A DNA stretch of 64,000 bases from Streptomyces decoyicus. Its GTDB lineage: Bacteria > Actinomycetota > Actinomycetes > Streptomycetales > Streptomycetaceae. The notes beneath the pieces are model-generated. The model did not search any database and had not been told where the DNA came from. It saw only the letters and a program-made list of their open reading frames with translations. Made by a program: the position numbers and the translations under genes. The stretch covers positions 5,642,001 to 5,706,000 of the forward strand of contig NZ_CP082301.1 in NCBI RefSeq assembly GCF_019880305.1, read 5' to 3'. This document shows positions 42,988 through 53,103 of the stretch, one piece after another. Position 1 is the first letter of the stretch; each line of letters starts with the position of its first letter.

Positions 42988-43844
42988 AGCCACCGTCCCT
43001 CGTGCCGGGACACCTCGATCGGACGGCCGAAGCAGGCGGTCATCCGCTCTCCGGTGAGCACCTCGTCCACCGGGCCGCGCGCCTGCACCCGGCCGTCGCG
43101 CAGCAGCAGGGCGTGGCCGATGGACGGGGACAGCTCCTCCAGATGGTGGGTGACCGTCACGGTCGCCAACTCGGGGCGGTCCAGGGCCAGCCGGTGCAGC
43201 GCATCGATCAGATCCTCGCGGGAGGGCAGATCGAGCGCGTTGAACGGCTCGTCGAGCAGCAGCAGCCGGGGGTCGGCCATCAGCGCGCGGGCGATCAGGA
43301 TCCTGGCCCGCTGGCCGCCGGAACACACCCCGAACGGCCGCTCCGCCAGCTCCTTGCAGTCCAGCTCGGCGAGCAGCTCATGGGCCCGCTCACGGGTCGC
43401 CTCGTCGTACTTGCGCCACAGCGGCTGCACGGTGCCGGTCGCGCCGGTCAGGACGACCGTGTGGCCCGTCGCGTCCTGCGGCACCTTCTGCGCGCCGGAG
43501 ACCAGACCGATGACGGCACGCAGTTCGCGGACGTCCACCGATCCCAGCCGGTGGCCGAGCACCTCGACGGTGCCGACGGTGGGGAACATCAGCGCCCCGA
43601 TGAGGCGCAGGATGGTGGTCTTGCCCGCGCCGTTCGCACCGAGCAGCGCCCAGTGCTCACCGGACCGTACGCTCCAGTCGACGGCGTCGAGGATGACCTG
43701 GCCGGTGGTGTACCGGCGGATGCCGACGCCCTCCAGGGCGGCGATCACGCCGGTTGCGCCGGGGGCCGGCTGCGGTGCGGTCCGCGCGCGCGAGGGCGCG
43801 GACGGCGAGGGCTCCCAGGGCTGCGAAGGCTGCGTAGGGCTCAT
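42966..43844 (-). CDS. ABC transporter ATP-binding protein
   Basis: A 292-residue ATPase. Walker A is GANGAGKTT, the signature is CSGGQRARI, Walker B is LLLLDEP and the H-loop is TVTHHLEEL. No permease is encoded next to it. The first ~30 residues are Pro/Ser-rich. The C-terminus (LARSGRR) is encoded by the tandem repeat. It may serve a transporter encoded elsewhere, or be a soluble ModF/PhnL-type ABC protein. Confidence 0.9.
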   Translation of the reverse strand: MSPTQPSQPWEPSPSAPSRARTAPQPAPGATGVIAALEGVGIRRYTTGQVILDAVDWSVRSGEHWALLGANGAGKTTILRLIGALMFPTVGTVEVLGHRLGSVDVRELRAVIGLVSGAQKVPQDATGHTVVLTGATGTVQPLWRKYDEATRERAHELLAELDCKELAERPFGVCSGGQRARILIARALMADPRLLLLDEPFNALDLPSREDLIDALHRLALDRPELATVTVTHHLEELSPSIGHALLLRDGRVQARGPVDEVLTGERMTACFGRPIEVSRHEGRWLARSGRR

Positions 43845-43961
43845 CGCCGCAGAGTAGCTGTGTACGACACCTTTCTGCGGAGGTGTCCGATGTGCGGACC
43901 CCGGGGGCGGGGCGGGGCGGGGGCGGTGCAGGGGCGCCGACGGCCCGGGGCCCGGCGGCCG

Positions 43962-44447
43962 TTAGGGCGCGGACAGTCCCAACAGTGCCCGCACCCGCGC
44001 GTACTTCGCGGTCAGCCGCTCCCGCGTCGGCGCATCCAGTACGGCCAGCCGCTCCGGATCGGCGTTGTGCGCGAGATCGGACTCCTTGACCAGCAGCGCC
44101 CCGGGCGTGGCCAGAATGCGCGCCGTGTACTCCTCGACCGGTTCGTCCGCCCGCTTGGTGACCGCCAGGATCATCGCCTTGGCCGCCTCGCTCAGCGCCG
44201 CACCCGCCAGCCACTCCTGGCTCAGCGCCCCGTCCTCGACCGCGTCGTGCAGCCAGGCCGCGGCGATCTGCTCGTCGCTGCCGCCTCGCTCGCGTACCCC
44301 CGCCGCGACCGCGGCCAGATGCTCGGCATACGGGCGGCCCGCCTTGTCGGTCTGCCCCGAGTGCGCACGCCGGGCCAGCGCCTCCACCTCGGCCAGGGAC
44401 AACAACGGGGGCGGAGCAGGTTCCATGGACGGGATCGCATCAGCCAT
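43962..44447 (-). CDS. HD domain protein (RelA/SpoT-type hydrolase-like)
   Basis: A 161-residue protein. It has the RelA/SpoT-like layout of an HD metal site: PYAEHLAAVA (His), AWLHDAVED (His-Asp) and KESDLAHNAD (Asp). No synthetase domain is present, so any activity would be hydrolysis, as in small alarmone hydrolases or other HD phosphohydrolases. It is short and cytosolic. Substrate unproven. Confidence 0.8.
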   Translation of the reverse strand: MADAIPSMEPAPPPLLSLAEVEALARRAHSGQTDKAGRPYAEHLAAVAAGVRERGGSDEQIAAAWLHDAVEDGALSQEWLAGAALSEAAKAMILAVTKRADEPVEEYTARILATPGALLVKESDLAHNADPERLAVLDAPTRERLTAKYARVRALLGLSAP

Positions 44448-44488
44448 ACGGCCATTGTGACCCCGGGGCCGGGCACCCGGCGAAGGGG

Positions 44489-45943
44489 TCAGCCCAGCGC
44501 CGCCGCCATCACCGCCCGCGCGATCGGCGCCGCACTCCCGCCACCGCTGATGTCCGCACGGTCGGCCGCCGCGTCCTCGACCACCACGGCCACCGCCACA
44601 GCCGGCTCATAGCTGTCCTTCTCCCTCGCCCAGGAGATGAACCAGGCATACGGCGTGCCCTCGTTGTGCACCCCGTGCTGCGCGGTGCCCGTCTTGCCGC
44701 CGACCGTGACGCCCTTGATCGCGGCGCGCCGCCCGCTGCCGTGCTCGACGACGTCGACCATCATCTCCTGGAGCCGCTGGGCCGTACCCGGGCCGGTCAC
44801 CTCGCGCGTGGGGCGGTGCGGGCCGCCCGCGAGCATGACACCCCGGGCATCGGTCTCCTTGTCCACGAGTGACGGCGCGGTCAGCCGGCCCTCGTTGGCG
44901 ACCACCGCCGCGACCATCGCCATCTGGAGCGGCGTGGCGGCGGTGTCGTACTGCCCGATGGCGGACAGCGCGACCTGTGAGACGTCCATCCGGGTATCGA
45001 AGTTGCTCGGCGCGACGGGCGAGGGGATGCCCAGCCGACGGTCGTTGAAGCCGAACCTCCGGGCCGTATCGGCCATGCCGCGCAGCCCGATCTCGGCGCC
45101 CAGCCGCGCGAAGACGGTGTTGCACGAGGCCCGGAAGGCGTCCTTGAGCGGCGCGTCCTCGCAGCCCTTCGCGGCATTGCCGAGCCGGGTGTCGGTGCCG
45201 GGCAGGAGGTAGGGGTCGGGAGAGTCCGTGGGGGCCTCGATATCCGTGACCTCGCCGCTCTCCAGCGCGGCCGCCGCGGTGACGACCTTGAAGGTGGAGC
45301 CCGGTGGATAGGTCTGCCGCAGGGCCCGGTTGAGCATCGGCTGCCGCTCGGCGCCGTTCAGCCGGTGCCAGGCCTCGCTGACCGCGGCGCCGTTGCCGGA
45401 CAGCTCACCCGGGTCGTACGAGGGCGTACTGACCAGTGCCAGGACCCGCCCCGTACGCGGCTCGATCGCGGCCACCGCGCCCTTCTTGTCCCCCAGCCCG
45501 TCGAACGCGGCGCGCTGCATCCGGGGGTTGATGGTGGTGTGGACGCTGCCGCCCCGCCGGTGGGCGCGGGTCAGCCGGTCCCACCAGGGGAAGGTGGCGA
45601 GCCGGTCGTCGGCGCCGGAGAGGATGCCGTCCTCGGCGCTCTCCAGCAGGGAGGTCCCGTAGGTCTGCGAGGAGTAGCCGGTGACCGGCGCATACAGCGG
45701 ACCCTCGGTGTACGTGCGCTCGTAGCGCAGCCGTCCCCCGCTGTCCCGCGAGCCGGTGACCGGCCGGCCTGCCACGAGCACGGCGCCGCGCGGCTGCGCG
45801 TAACGGACGATCGGCCCCCGGCGGTTGGCCGGGCTGGCGCCGTAGTCCTCCGCCTCGAAGACCTGCACCCGGGCGGCGTTGACCAGCAGCGCCAGAAGGA
45901 GAAGGAAGGAGAAGGCGGCGGTCAGCCGAATGCAGCGGATCAA
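44489..45943 (-). CDS. Penicillin-binding protein 2-type transpeptidase
   Basis: A 484-residue class B PBP. It has one N-terminal membrane anchor (AAFSFLLLLALLVNAA), a non-catalytic domain, and the transpeptidase with SxxK in PPGSTFKVV, SxN in RASCNTVFA and KTG in GGKTGTAQ. It starts at TTG 45943, overlapping the FtsW-like stop (TTGA), with GGAGG 7 nt upstream. The two form a coupled glycosyltransferase/transpeptidase pair, as for PbpA/RodA or FtsW/PBP3. A longer frame upstream is only a shadow. Confidence 0.92.
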   Translation of the reverse strand: MIRCIRLTAAFSFLLLLALLVNAARVQVFEAEDYGASPANRRGPIVRYAQPRGAVLVAGRPVTGSRDSGGRLRYERTYTEGPLYAPVTGYSSQTYGTSLLESAEDGILSGADDRLATFPWWDRLTRAHRRGGSVHTTINPRMQRAAFDGLGDKKGAVAAIEPRTGRVLALVSTPSYDPGELSGNGAAVSEAWHRLNGAERQPMLNRALRQTYPPGSTFKVVTAAAALESGEVTDIEAPTDSPDPYLLPGTDTRLGNAAKGCEDAPLKDAFRASCNTVFARLGAEIGLRGMADTARRFGFNDRRLGIPSPVAPSNFDTRMDVSQVALSAIGQYDTAATPLQMAMVAAVVANEGRLTAPSLVDKETDARGVMLAGGPHRPTREVTGPGTAQRLQEMMVDVVEHGSGRRAAIKGVTVGGKTGTAQHGVHNEGTPYAWFISWAREKDSYEPAVAVAVVVEDAAADRADISGGGSAAPIARAVMAAALG

Positions 45944-47643
45944 CGGCCGGCCTCCGGGGAGGGGGCCTCGTCGACGGAGGCCGTCGGCGGAGCCCCCGGG
46001 GGGCTGGTCTGCGCCCGGGGCGGCGGGTTCGGTGTCCGGGGCGGCGGGTTCTGTGCCCGTGGCCGGCCCTGCGTATCGGGCGCTTGGGGCGGGGCCGGCT
46101 TCATGAAGCCGACCACCCAGCTCCCTGCCCCGAGCCCGGTGCCACGTGCGGGAAGATCCGCCGCACTGCTCCTGCCGTCGCCGGCGGCACCGCCCCCGGC
46201 AGCGTGCGCAGGGCTGCCCCCGGTGCCGTGCACCGGGTGGCCAGGACCGGCACTCCCCGCCCTCCCGCTCCCCTCCGTACCGCCGCCCTCCGGCCGTGGC
46301 ATCCGCGCCCGGTTGCTGATCCGCAGCAGCAGCGCGACGATGATCCAGTTCGTGACGACGGAGGAACCGCCCTGCGCGAGAAACGGCATCGCCATCCCCG
46401 TCAGCGGAATCAGCCCCATCACCCCGCCCGCGATCACAAAGACCTGGAGCGCGGGCAGCGCCGCGAGGCCCACGGCCAGCAGGCTGCCGAACGGGTCCTG
46501 CAACGCGACCGCGGCACGATAGCCACAGGCCACCAGCAGTGCGTACAGCAGGAAGAGCGCGGTCAGCCCGGCCAGCCCCAGCTCCTCGCCGTAGGTCGCC
46601 AGGATGAAGTCGGACTTCATGGCGAAGCCGATCAGATACGAGTGGCCCTGCCCGAGGCCGGTGCCGAACATCCCGCCGGCCGCGAACGCGAAGAGCGACT
46701 GGGCGAGCTGACCGGGCCCCTTGCCCGCCGCGATGCCGGCGAACGGATGCTGCCAGTCCTCGACCCGGCTGTGCACATGCGGCTCCAGCGTGCCCACGGC
46801 AACCGCCCCGATGCCCGCCAGGACCAGCCCGATCGCGAGCCAGCCGGTCCGCCCGGTGGCCACGTACAGCAGGACGACGAAGATCCCGAAGAAGAGCAGC
46901 GAGGTGCCCAGATCGCGTTCGAGCACCAGCACGGCGACGCTGATCAGCCAGATCGCGACGATCGGCCCGAGCACCCGGCCGGTCGGCAGCCGTAGCCGCC
47001 ACATCCGGCGTCCGGTGTGCGCCAGCGCGGCGCGGTTCGCGGCAAGGTAGCCCGCGAAGAAGACGGTGATCAGAACCTTGGCGAACTCGCCCGGCTGCAG
47101 GGAGAAGCCGGCGAAACGGATCCAGATCTTCGCCCCGTTGATGGCGGGGAAGAGAATCGGCGCCGCCATCAGCACCAGCGCGAGGGCCGCACAGACGTAG
47201 GCGTACCGCTGGAGCATGCGGTGGTCGCGCAGCAGCACCACCACCGCGGTGAACAGCGCGACGCCGACGGTCGACCACATCAGCTGGGTGGGCGCGGCGT
47301 GGTCGGCGGGGGTGTCCTGGTCGAGCCGGAAGATCAGCACCAGCCCGATCCCGTTGAGCAGCACCGCCGTGGGCAGCAGCAGCGGATCGGCGTACGGGGC
47401 GCGGAAGCGCACGGCGAGGTGCGCGAGCAGCGCCAGGCCGCCGAGCCCGGCGCCGTAGCGGAACGCGCCACCCGGCAGGGCATGCCATCGGGCCAGCCCC
47501 ACGACGACATACCCGCAGACGCTGATGAAGACGGCGCCTACGAGGAGGGCCAGTTCGACGCCCCGTCGCTTGGGCAGTGGCGGCAAGGGTGGGGGAGTGT
47601 CCGCCGGGCGCGCGGCGGCCGTCGCCCTTGCCATTGCCGTCAT
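45940..47643 (-). CDS. FtsW/RodA/SpoVE family SEDS protein with Pro-rich tail
   Basis: A 567-residue membrane protein with about ten transmembrane segments and SEDS signatures: FRLDQDTPADH, KIWIRFAGFSLQPGEFAK, ERDLGTSLLFFG and TYGEELGLAG. SEDS proteins polymerise peptidoglycan together with the class B PBP encoded downstream. The last ~120 residues are Gly/Pro/Ala-rich and disordered, an extension not typical of the core family. The ATG at 47643 is taken; 47634 is also possible. Confidence 0.92.
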   Translation of the reverse strand: MTAMARATAAARPADTPPPLPPLPKRRGVELALLVGAVFISVCGYVVVGLARWHALPGGAFRYGAGLGGLALLAHLAVRFRAPYADPLLLPTAVLLNGIGLVLIFRLDQDTPADHAAPTQLMWSTVGVALFTAVVVLLRDHRMLQRYAYVCAALALVLMAAPILFPAINGAKIWIRFAGFSLQPGEFAKVLITVFFAGYLAANRAALAHTGRRMWRLRLPTGRVLGPIVAIWLISVAVLVLERDLGTSLLFFGIFVVLLYVATGRTGWLAIGLVLAGIGAVAVGTLEPHVHSRVEDWQHPFAGIAAGKGPGQLAQSLFAFAAGGMFGTGLGQGHSYLIGFAMKSDFILATYGEELGLAGLTALFLLYALLVACGYRAAVALQDPFGSLLAVGLAALPALQVFVIAGGVMGLIPLTGMAMPFLAQGGSSVVTNWIIVALLLRISNRARMPRPEGGGTEGSGRAGSAGPGHPVHGTGGSPAHAAGGGAAGDGRSSAADLPARGTGLGAGSWVVGFMKPAPPQAPDTQGRPRAQNPPPRTPNPPPRAQTSPPGAPPTASVDEAPSPEAGR

Positions 47644-47927
47644 GCCTGGCAACGTAGCAAGCGGCAGCCGGTATTTCCGTTATGTCGGATACGACGTTCG
47701 GGGCGTCGGGGCGCGTATCCCGTACGTGCAAAACCTGTGAGTACGCCGCCGGCGGCTGCGGGCCGAGTCACCGCGCCGGCCGGGCTGCATGCTGTCGGCA
47801 TGCGTTTCGGCGTGGATCCGGTATCGCCGCTCACGGCCCCGCCTGTCACCGTTCTTCGGAACGATCTTCATGGCGTCAAGAGCCCCTAGCGTGAGGGGCC
47901 CGAACCGGCGCGGACCATGGAGCGAGA

Positions 47928-48440
47928 GTGACGAACGACAGCGGCACGACGGCATTGGCCGCGGAACTCATCCGCATGGCTCAGGCGGACCAGAAGGCCT
48001 CCCCCGGTGCGAACAGCGAGAATCCCGCGGAACAATTGGCCTGGCGCCGCCTCACCGCACAGCACGGCGACCGGCTTCACCAGATCATGGACGAGTACGG
48101 CTGGCCGACGGCGGAACTCGTCGGCGAGGACGCCGCACGCGGCGCATGGCTGATCGCGCAGCACGCCGACCGGCAGCTCGATGTGCAGCGGCGTGCCCTC
48201 CAGCTCATGGAGCAGGCGGTGGCGGCAGGCTCGGCCGCTCCGCGCGAGCTGGCCTTCCTGCGCGACCGGACGCTGGTCAACGAGGGCCGCAAGCAGATCT
48301 ATGGCACGCAGATCGCCGGCATCAAGGAGGGTTCTCCCGTCCCCTGGCCCTGTGAAGACCCCGCGCGCATGGACGACATGCGGGTGGAGGTGGGCATCGA
48401 GCCCTTCGACGCGTACGTGGCCAAGTTCGTGACGAGCTGA
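47928..48440 (+). CDS. DUF6624 domain protein
   Basis: A 170-residue soluble protein matching DUF6624: a helix with MAQADQKA, then YGWPTAELVGEDAA, WLIAQHADRQLDVQ, LAFLRDRTLV, and KQIYGTQI. The QHAD and YGTQ motifs are the family hallmarks as I remember them. The start is GTG 47928 after an AGCGAGA-type weak site. Function unknown. A degenerate repeat tract and a terminator follow. Confidence 0.8.
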   Translation: MTNDSGTTALAAELIRMAQADQKASPGANSENPAEQLAWRRLTAQHGDRLHQIMDEYGWPTAELVGEDAARGAWLIAQHADRQLDVQRRALQLMEQAVAAGSAAPRELAFLRDRTLVNEGRKQIYGTQIAGIKEGSPVPWPCEDPARMDDMRVEVGIEPFDAYVAKFVTS

Positions 48441-48464
48441 GGTGCGAGGGGTCTTGGCGCGGGG

Positions 48465-48596
48465 GCCTGAGGGCCGATGACCCGACGACCCATGACGCGA
48501 TGGCCGATGGCCCGAGGGCCGCTGACCTGAGGGCCGATGACCCGATGACCCCTGACCCGATGACCCCTGACCCGAGGGCCGCTGGCCCGAGGCGCG
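48465..48596. repeat. Degenerate tandem repeat tract
   Basis: Short units built on GAGGGCCG and CCGATGACCC recur. An exact 15-bp direct repeat sits at 48542-48556/48557-48571. It lies between convergent genes and is non-coding. Confidence 0.7.
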
Positions 48597-48597
48597 A

Positions 48598-48638
48598 CGT
48601 ACGAGCCCCCGTGGCGAGCCTCCGCGGGGGCTCGTACG
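48598..48638. terminator. Bidirectional terminator
   Basis: A perfect 14-bp stem CGTACGAGCCCCCG/CGGGGGCTCGTACG with a 13-nt loop, between the convergent DUF6624 and SH3-like genes. Confidence 0.85.
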
Positions 48639-48645
48639 GCCCGCC

Positions 48646-49008
48646 TCAGCACCAGCGGGGCTCCTCCCCGTCGTTCACGATGTCGCGCGTCGAGGACCAG
48701 ACATACGAGGCATCGCCGAGCTTGTACCAGACCGGGTTGCCCTCGATGCTCTCCCCCTTGACCCGGCAGACGATCCCCACCACCGTCCCGTACTCCTCCG
48801 AACCGATCGCGCGGTAGTGGGTGCTGGGCCCCGCTCGCAGCACCAGCCCCTCCTCGGCGACGACGCGGCCCTCGTGCGCGGCGAAGGTTTCTCCCTCGCC
48901 GTCGTCGGAGGCCAGAGCGGGGCCGGCCGTGACGGTGGCGGCCAGCACACCGGACAGAACACAAAGGGCGAACAAACCGAATTTGCCGGACTTCGACTGC
49001 GGAAACAT
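48646..49008 (-). CDS. Secreted SH3-like domain protein
   Basis: A 120-residue protein with a Sec signal (~1-34, LFALCVLSGVLAATVTAG, cleavage near ALA-S). The mature part resembles a small bacterial SH3 domain: VVAEEGLVLRAGPSTHYRA, VVGIVCRVKG and PVWYKL, ending with WSSTR. The two Cys residues of the mature part may pair. AGGAGG lies 7 nt before the ATG. Likely a cell-envelope peptide-binding or accessory protein. Confidence 0.83.
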   Translation of the reverse strand: MFPQSKSGKFGLFALCVLSGVLAATVTAGPALASDDGEGETFAAHEGRVVAEEGLVLRAGPSTHYRAIGSEEYGTVVGIVCRVKGESIEGNPVWYKLGDASYVWSSTRDIVNDGEEPRWC

Positions 49009-49809
49009 GTGCTTCCTCCTGCGAAGGGGTGAGTCTCAGGGGAATCCCTGCGGGGTGAGGTGCCGGGCGTCACCTGAGGACGGGTCGGGGCCTGCGCCCC
49101 GCCGGTGCGGTGCCTGTCGCACCCTTCCCCGGCCCGCGAGTGCGGCTTCCGCAACCGCGCGCCGCTCTCTGGCGCCGCACCGTGCCGCTTGTCTCGCTCC
49201 CTTCTCACGCTAGAGAGGCCCCGGAGAGTCCGCAACTCATCACAATGCGTGACGGTGGCGGACGGGGGGCCCGGTGACCCAGGTCAGAGGGAGGTCGCTA
49301 CGGGGCGCCGGAACCACCCCACCCCAACTCACCCCCCGTAAAGCGGCATTGGCGCGCGGCTCGTCCGTTCGTCTCCCTGTTGGGAACGTCGGACTGCTCA
49401 TCCGCATCTTCCGTGACGTCAGGGTGGTGCACAGGGAAGTGCGGGGTGATTCGGGGCGATGCGGGGTGACGGGCGCCCGCAGCGACGGCCATGTCCAAGG
49501 GGGGAATCAGGGGCGCCCCAGGGGCCACTCAGGGTCGTTGCGGGTTGTTCTGTGAACGCGTCCAATGGCACTTTGTAAACTCGTCCAGACCGAATAGAAG
49601 AAGAAGGCCGAGGCCGAGCTCGTCACGCTGATGCGGACGACCGAAGACATCGGTCGATGGCATGGACCTGTGCCATGACCACCGTAAGCGAGGGGCTATG
49701 GCGTACGTCACACCCGTGCACGCCGAGTGGAGGTTCCGTGCCGTCCCGGCCGACTTGGGCCGTGGAGCGCGGATGACCGACCCCCTCGACGAAAGGCAGT
49801 ATTAGTGTC
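49009..49809. other. 801-bp gene-poor region before the P450
   Basis: No convincing gene in any frame. Three 10-bp direct repeats of the GCGGGGTGAT type occur at 49441-49470. The stretch 49550-49610 is AT-richer and could hold the P450 promoter. Confidence 0.45.
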
Positions 49810-51096
49810 ATGACGACTCTCCGTTCCCGGATCATCGCCTGGGCCGGCCGCATGTATCTGGCGAGAACACAGAAGAAAGGCTTCGACCTGTCTCGAATGT
49901 CTTTCTTGCCCGAGTCTGTCCTGATGCCGTTGCGGCGCGAGGGGCTCAACCCTGTGGGTGATCTGGCCGCCGTCAGGGAGCGGGAGCCCGTCAGCAAGCT
50001 CCCCGTGCCGATAGCCGCCAACGTCTGGCTGGTCACCGGCTACGACGAGGTCAAGGCGGTGCTGGGGAAGGCCAATGCCTTCAGTTCGGACTTCACCAAC
50101 CTCGTCGGCAAGGCCGGTGCCGGTGCCGAACAGAACCCCGGTGGACTCGGTTTCGCCGACCCGCCCGTTCACACCCGCCTCCGTCGGCTGCTGACCCCCG
50201 AATTCACCATGCGGCGTCTCGGGCGGCTCACCCCCCGCATCCACGAGATCGTCGAGGAACGCCTCGACGCCATGGAAAAGGCGGGCAAAGACGGCGACCC
50301 GGTCGACATCGTCCACTCCTTCGCCCTCCCCATCCCCTCCCTCGTCATTTGCGAACTCCTCGGCGTCCCCTACGAGGACCGCGCCGACTTCGAACGACTC
50401 AGCGCCGCCCGCTTCGACCTTTTCAGTGGTGCAAACGCCTCCTTCGGCGCCATATCCGAATCGCTTTCCTATTTCCGGGACATCGTCAAGAAGCAGCGCG
50501 AAAACCCGGGCGACGGCTTGCTCGGCATGATCGTGAAGGAACACGGCGACTCGGTCAGCGACGAAGAACTGGCGGGCCTCGCCGACGGCGTCCTCACCGG
50601 CGGTTTCGAAACCACCGCGAGCATGCTGGCCCTCGGCGCCCTGGTCCTCCTCCAGGACCCCAAGCACTTCGCGGCCCTCCAGGACGGTGACGACGCCGTC
50701 GACGGCTATGTCGAGGAACTCCTCCGTTACTTGACCGTCGTGCAGGTCGCCTTCCCGCGGTTCGCCCGCGAGGACCTGGAAATCGGCGGCGTCCAGATCG
50801 CCTCCGGAGATGTGGTGCTGTGCTCACTGAACGGTGCGGACCGGGACGGCAAACTGGGCCCGGAAATGGAACAGTTCGACCCCACCCGCAACGTCCCCTC
50901 CCACCTCGCTTTCGGCTACGGAATCCACCGCTGCGTAGGCGCGGAACTCGCCCGCATGGAACTCCGCGCCGCCTACCCCGCCTTGGCACGCCGCTTCCCG
51001 AACATGCGCCTCGCCGCCAAACCGGAGGACCTGGAATTCCGCAAACTCTCGATCGTCTACGGAATCGAATCCCTGCCGGTCCGGCTGGACGACTGA
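49810..51096 (+). CDS. Cytochrome P450
   Basis: A 428-residue cytosolic P450. The I-helix is GGFETTAS, the K-helix ExxR is EELLR, and the heme loop is FGYGIHRCVG with Cys375 as the thiolate ligand. Length and motifs fit class I bacterial P450s, which need ferredoxin and reductase from elsewhere; neither is adjacent. It is flanked by a gene-poor region and a pseudogene, so its pathway is not evident. The start has only a distant AAAGG site. Confidence 0.94.
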   Translation: MTTLRSRIIAWAGRMYLARTQKKGFDLSRMSFLPESVLMPLRREGLNPVGDLAAVREREPVSKLPVPIAANVWLVTGYDEVKAVLGKANAFSSDFTNLVGKAGAGAEQNPGGLGFADPPVHTRLRRLLTPEFTMRRLGRLTPRIHEIVEERLDAMEKAGKDGDPVDIVHSFALPIPSLVICELLGVPYEDRADFERLSAARFDLFSGANASFGAISESLSYFRDIVKKQRENPGDGLLGMIVKEHGDSVSDEELAGLADGVLTGGFETTASMLALGALVLLQDPKHFAALQDGDDAVDGYVEELLRYLTVVQVAFPRFAREDLEIGGVQIASGDVVLCSLNGADRDGKLGPEMEQFDPTRNVPSHLAFGYGIHRCVGAELARMELRAAYPALARRFPNMRLAAKPEDLEFRKLSIVYGIESLPVRLDD

Positions 51097-51253
51097 CCAC
51101 AACCCCTGCTCCACGCCCCCTCTGACCGGGCATTTGGCCGATGGGCCGGATGTCCGGTCTTTGGTGTCGGGCCGCTCTCCCGGACCGTGCCGAGAGCCGG
51201 CGGGCGATGCCTGCGGGGAGCCCGGCCGGTGATGCGGGCGGACTGCGCCGACC

Positions 51254-52932
51254 TTGGCGAGAGCGCAGTACGACAAGCTCGCACGCGATGCCCAGGGCGA
51301 GATCATCCGGGGTGCCGGCGTGGTGGCCACCACGCCGGCGCGGTTCCGCACCCACAAGGCGGTCTTCGAGGGGGGGTACGACGTCGTCCTCGTCGACCAG
51401 GCCGGCGCGGCCACCTTGCCCCAGGTCCTCCTCGCCGTGGGCAAGGCGAGGACCACGGCCGTACTGCTCGGCGCCTTCATGCAGCTCGGCCCCGTACTCC
51501 CTGACCTGGACGGCAAGAAGCGGCCCGATGTCGCCCGATGGGTGCTGCGCGAGGTCTTCGAGCACTTCGGCATCGAGTCGCCCGCGGCGGCCGTGAACCA
51601 CCCGGGCTGTGTCGTGCTGGACGTCCAGCACCGCTCCGGCCCGGACGTCATGGGGCCTGGCGAACACTCTCGCGTACGACGGGGTGCCGAAGCCGGGCCC
51701 GGGGGTGCGGCGTCGGGCCGCGCTGCGTGAGCCGGGCGACCCCGAAGTGGTGATCATCGACACCAACGGGCTCCAGAGCCTGGCCCGGCCCACCTCACCG
51801 GCCGCCGCAAGGGCTGGTGGCCGGCCGGACCGCTGCTCGCCCGGGCCCTGATCGACCTGCACCGCGAGGAGGGCGAGCCGGCCGGCGTCGTCACGCCGTA
51901 CCCCGTGCAGGCGGAAGCCACCCTGGAGGCGCTCCGCGACACCGAGGGCAGCGGCGGTCAGTCGCCGAGGTCGGCACCACCCACCGCTTCCAGGGCCGCG
52001 AGTTCCCGGTGGTCGTCTTCGGCACCGTGGAGGACGACTACGGCGACGGCCTCTGGATGGCCCAGGCCTCCCGCGGCCCCGAAGCGACCTCGTGGGCCCG
52101 CAACGGCGTACGCCTCCTCAACGTCGCCGTCACCCGCGTCCAGACCAGGCTGTACGTACTCGGCAGCCGCAGCCGCAGCCGCAGCCTCGCGGCAGGTGAG
52201 GACACCGCCCTGGGCACACTGGCCACGCTCGTCCGCGCCCAGCGCGCCCGCTCGGTCCCCGCCACCCAGCTCATCGCGCCGGGCGGTCACATCGACCCCG
52301 GACTCGGCCAGTTCGGCGCCCGCCTGGCCGACGTCCTCTCCCGGCACGTCCAGGTCTCCGACAGCGACGACGAGATCTCCTTCTACGAGACCTTCGCCGC
52401 CCGTCTCGCGGAGGCCACGACCTCCCTGTGGATCTGGTCCCCTTGGACGGCGAACCGGCTGACCGGTCTGCTCCCGGTACTCGGCGAGGCCGTCCGACGC
52501 GGAGTCCGGGTGACGGTCTTCGTCCGAGACCCCTACGACACGGGCCAGAAGAAGCAGGCCGATCTGGTCAAACGGCTGCGCGCCGTGGTGTCGACCGTCG
52601 TCTCCGTCAACGTCATGCACCAGAAGATCGTCGTCATCGACGCGCGCACGGTACTGCTCGGCAGCCTCAACTCCCTTTCCCAGAGCCGCTCGCGCGAGGT
52701 CATGCTCACCATCAAGGGCGGCCACTTCGCGCGCAAGATCCTCACGCATGAGCACGCGGAGGACTTCGCACGGCCGCCCAGCTGCGGGGCCTGCCACGGC
52801 GACGAGGTGGACCTGCGCCGCCGCGGCAACGGGGCCTGGTACTGGCGCTGCTACAACCGCGCCTGGCCCGGCCGAAGGGGCGACAAGGCGTGGCAGACCG
52901 CGGTCCGGTTCAGGCCGGCGGGCCGCCGCTGA
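51254..52932 (+). pseudogene. Decayed superfamily 1 helicase-like gene with phospholipase D-like C-terminus
   Basis: Three reading frames must be joined to follow one protein. 51254-~51655 encodes a helicase motor fragment (VVATTPARF, VVLVDQAGAATLPQ). The frame then changes near 51655 (LANTLAYDGVP, VVIIDTNGLQ), again near 51800 (LTGRRKGWW, VVTPYPVQAEATL), and again near 51960. The last part (51963-52932) reads VGTTHRFQGREFPVVVFG (helicase motif V/VI) and then a PLD domain with HxKxxxxDxxxxxxGSxN (HQKIVVIDARTVLLGSLN). It ends with a CGACHGDEVDLRRRG zinc-ribbon-like tail. The N-terminal ATPase motifs are missing, so the gene is dead at least upstream. Confidence 0.85.
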
Positions 52933-53017
52933 CGGCGGGCCATGGGGGCCGTGGGGGCCGTGGGGGCCGGCCGAGGCCCCCACGCACTCCTGCGTGAGCA
53001 GCGAGGGAGCACAACAA

Positions 53018-53050
53018 AGAGCCGGACCCAGTGGAACTGGGTCCGGCTCT
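53018..53050 (-). terminator. Terminator of tRNA-Arg
   Basis: A perfect 15-bp stem (53018-53032/53036-53050) with a GGA loop, just past the tRNA 3' end on the minus strand. On that strand it is followed by TTGTTGT. Confidence 0.85.
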
Positions 53051-53103
53051 CGAAGTCTGGCACTTCAGCAGTCCAGCGGATTGATCACGCTGTCTGGCTG
53101 GAG

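Noticed and set aside
44489..47731. Apparent giant fusion upstream of the PBP
   Set aside because: The upstream two-thirds reads ftsW in the wrong frame. The real start is TTG 45943.
49529..49711. 60-codon minus-strand frame in the gap before the P450
   Set aside because: No ribosome site, no recognisable motif, poor Streptomyces codon pattern.
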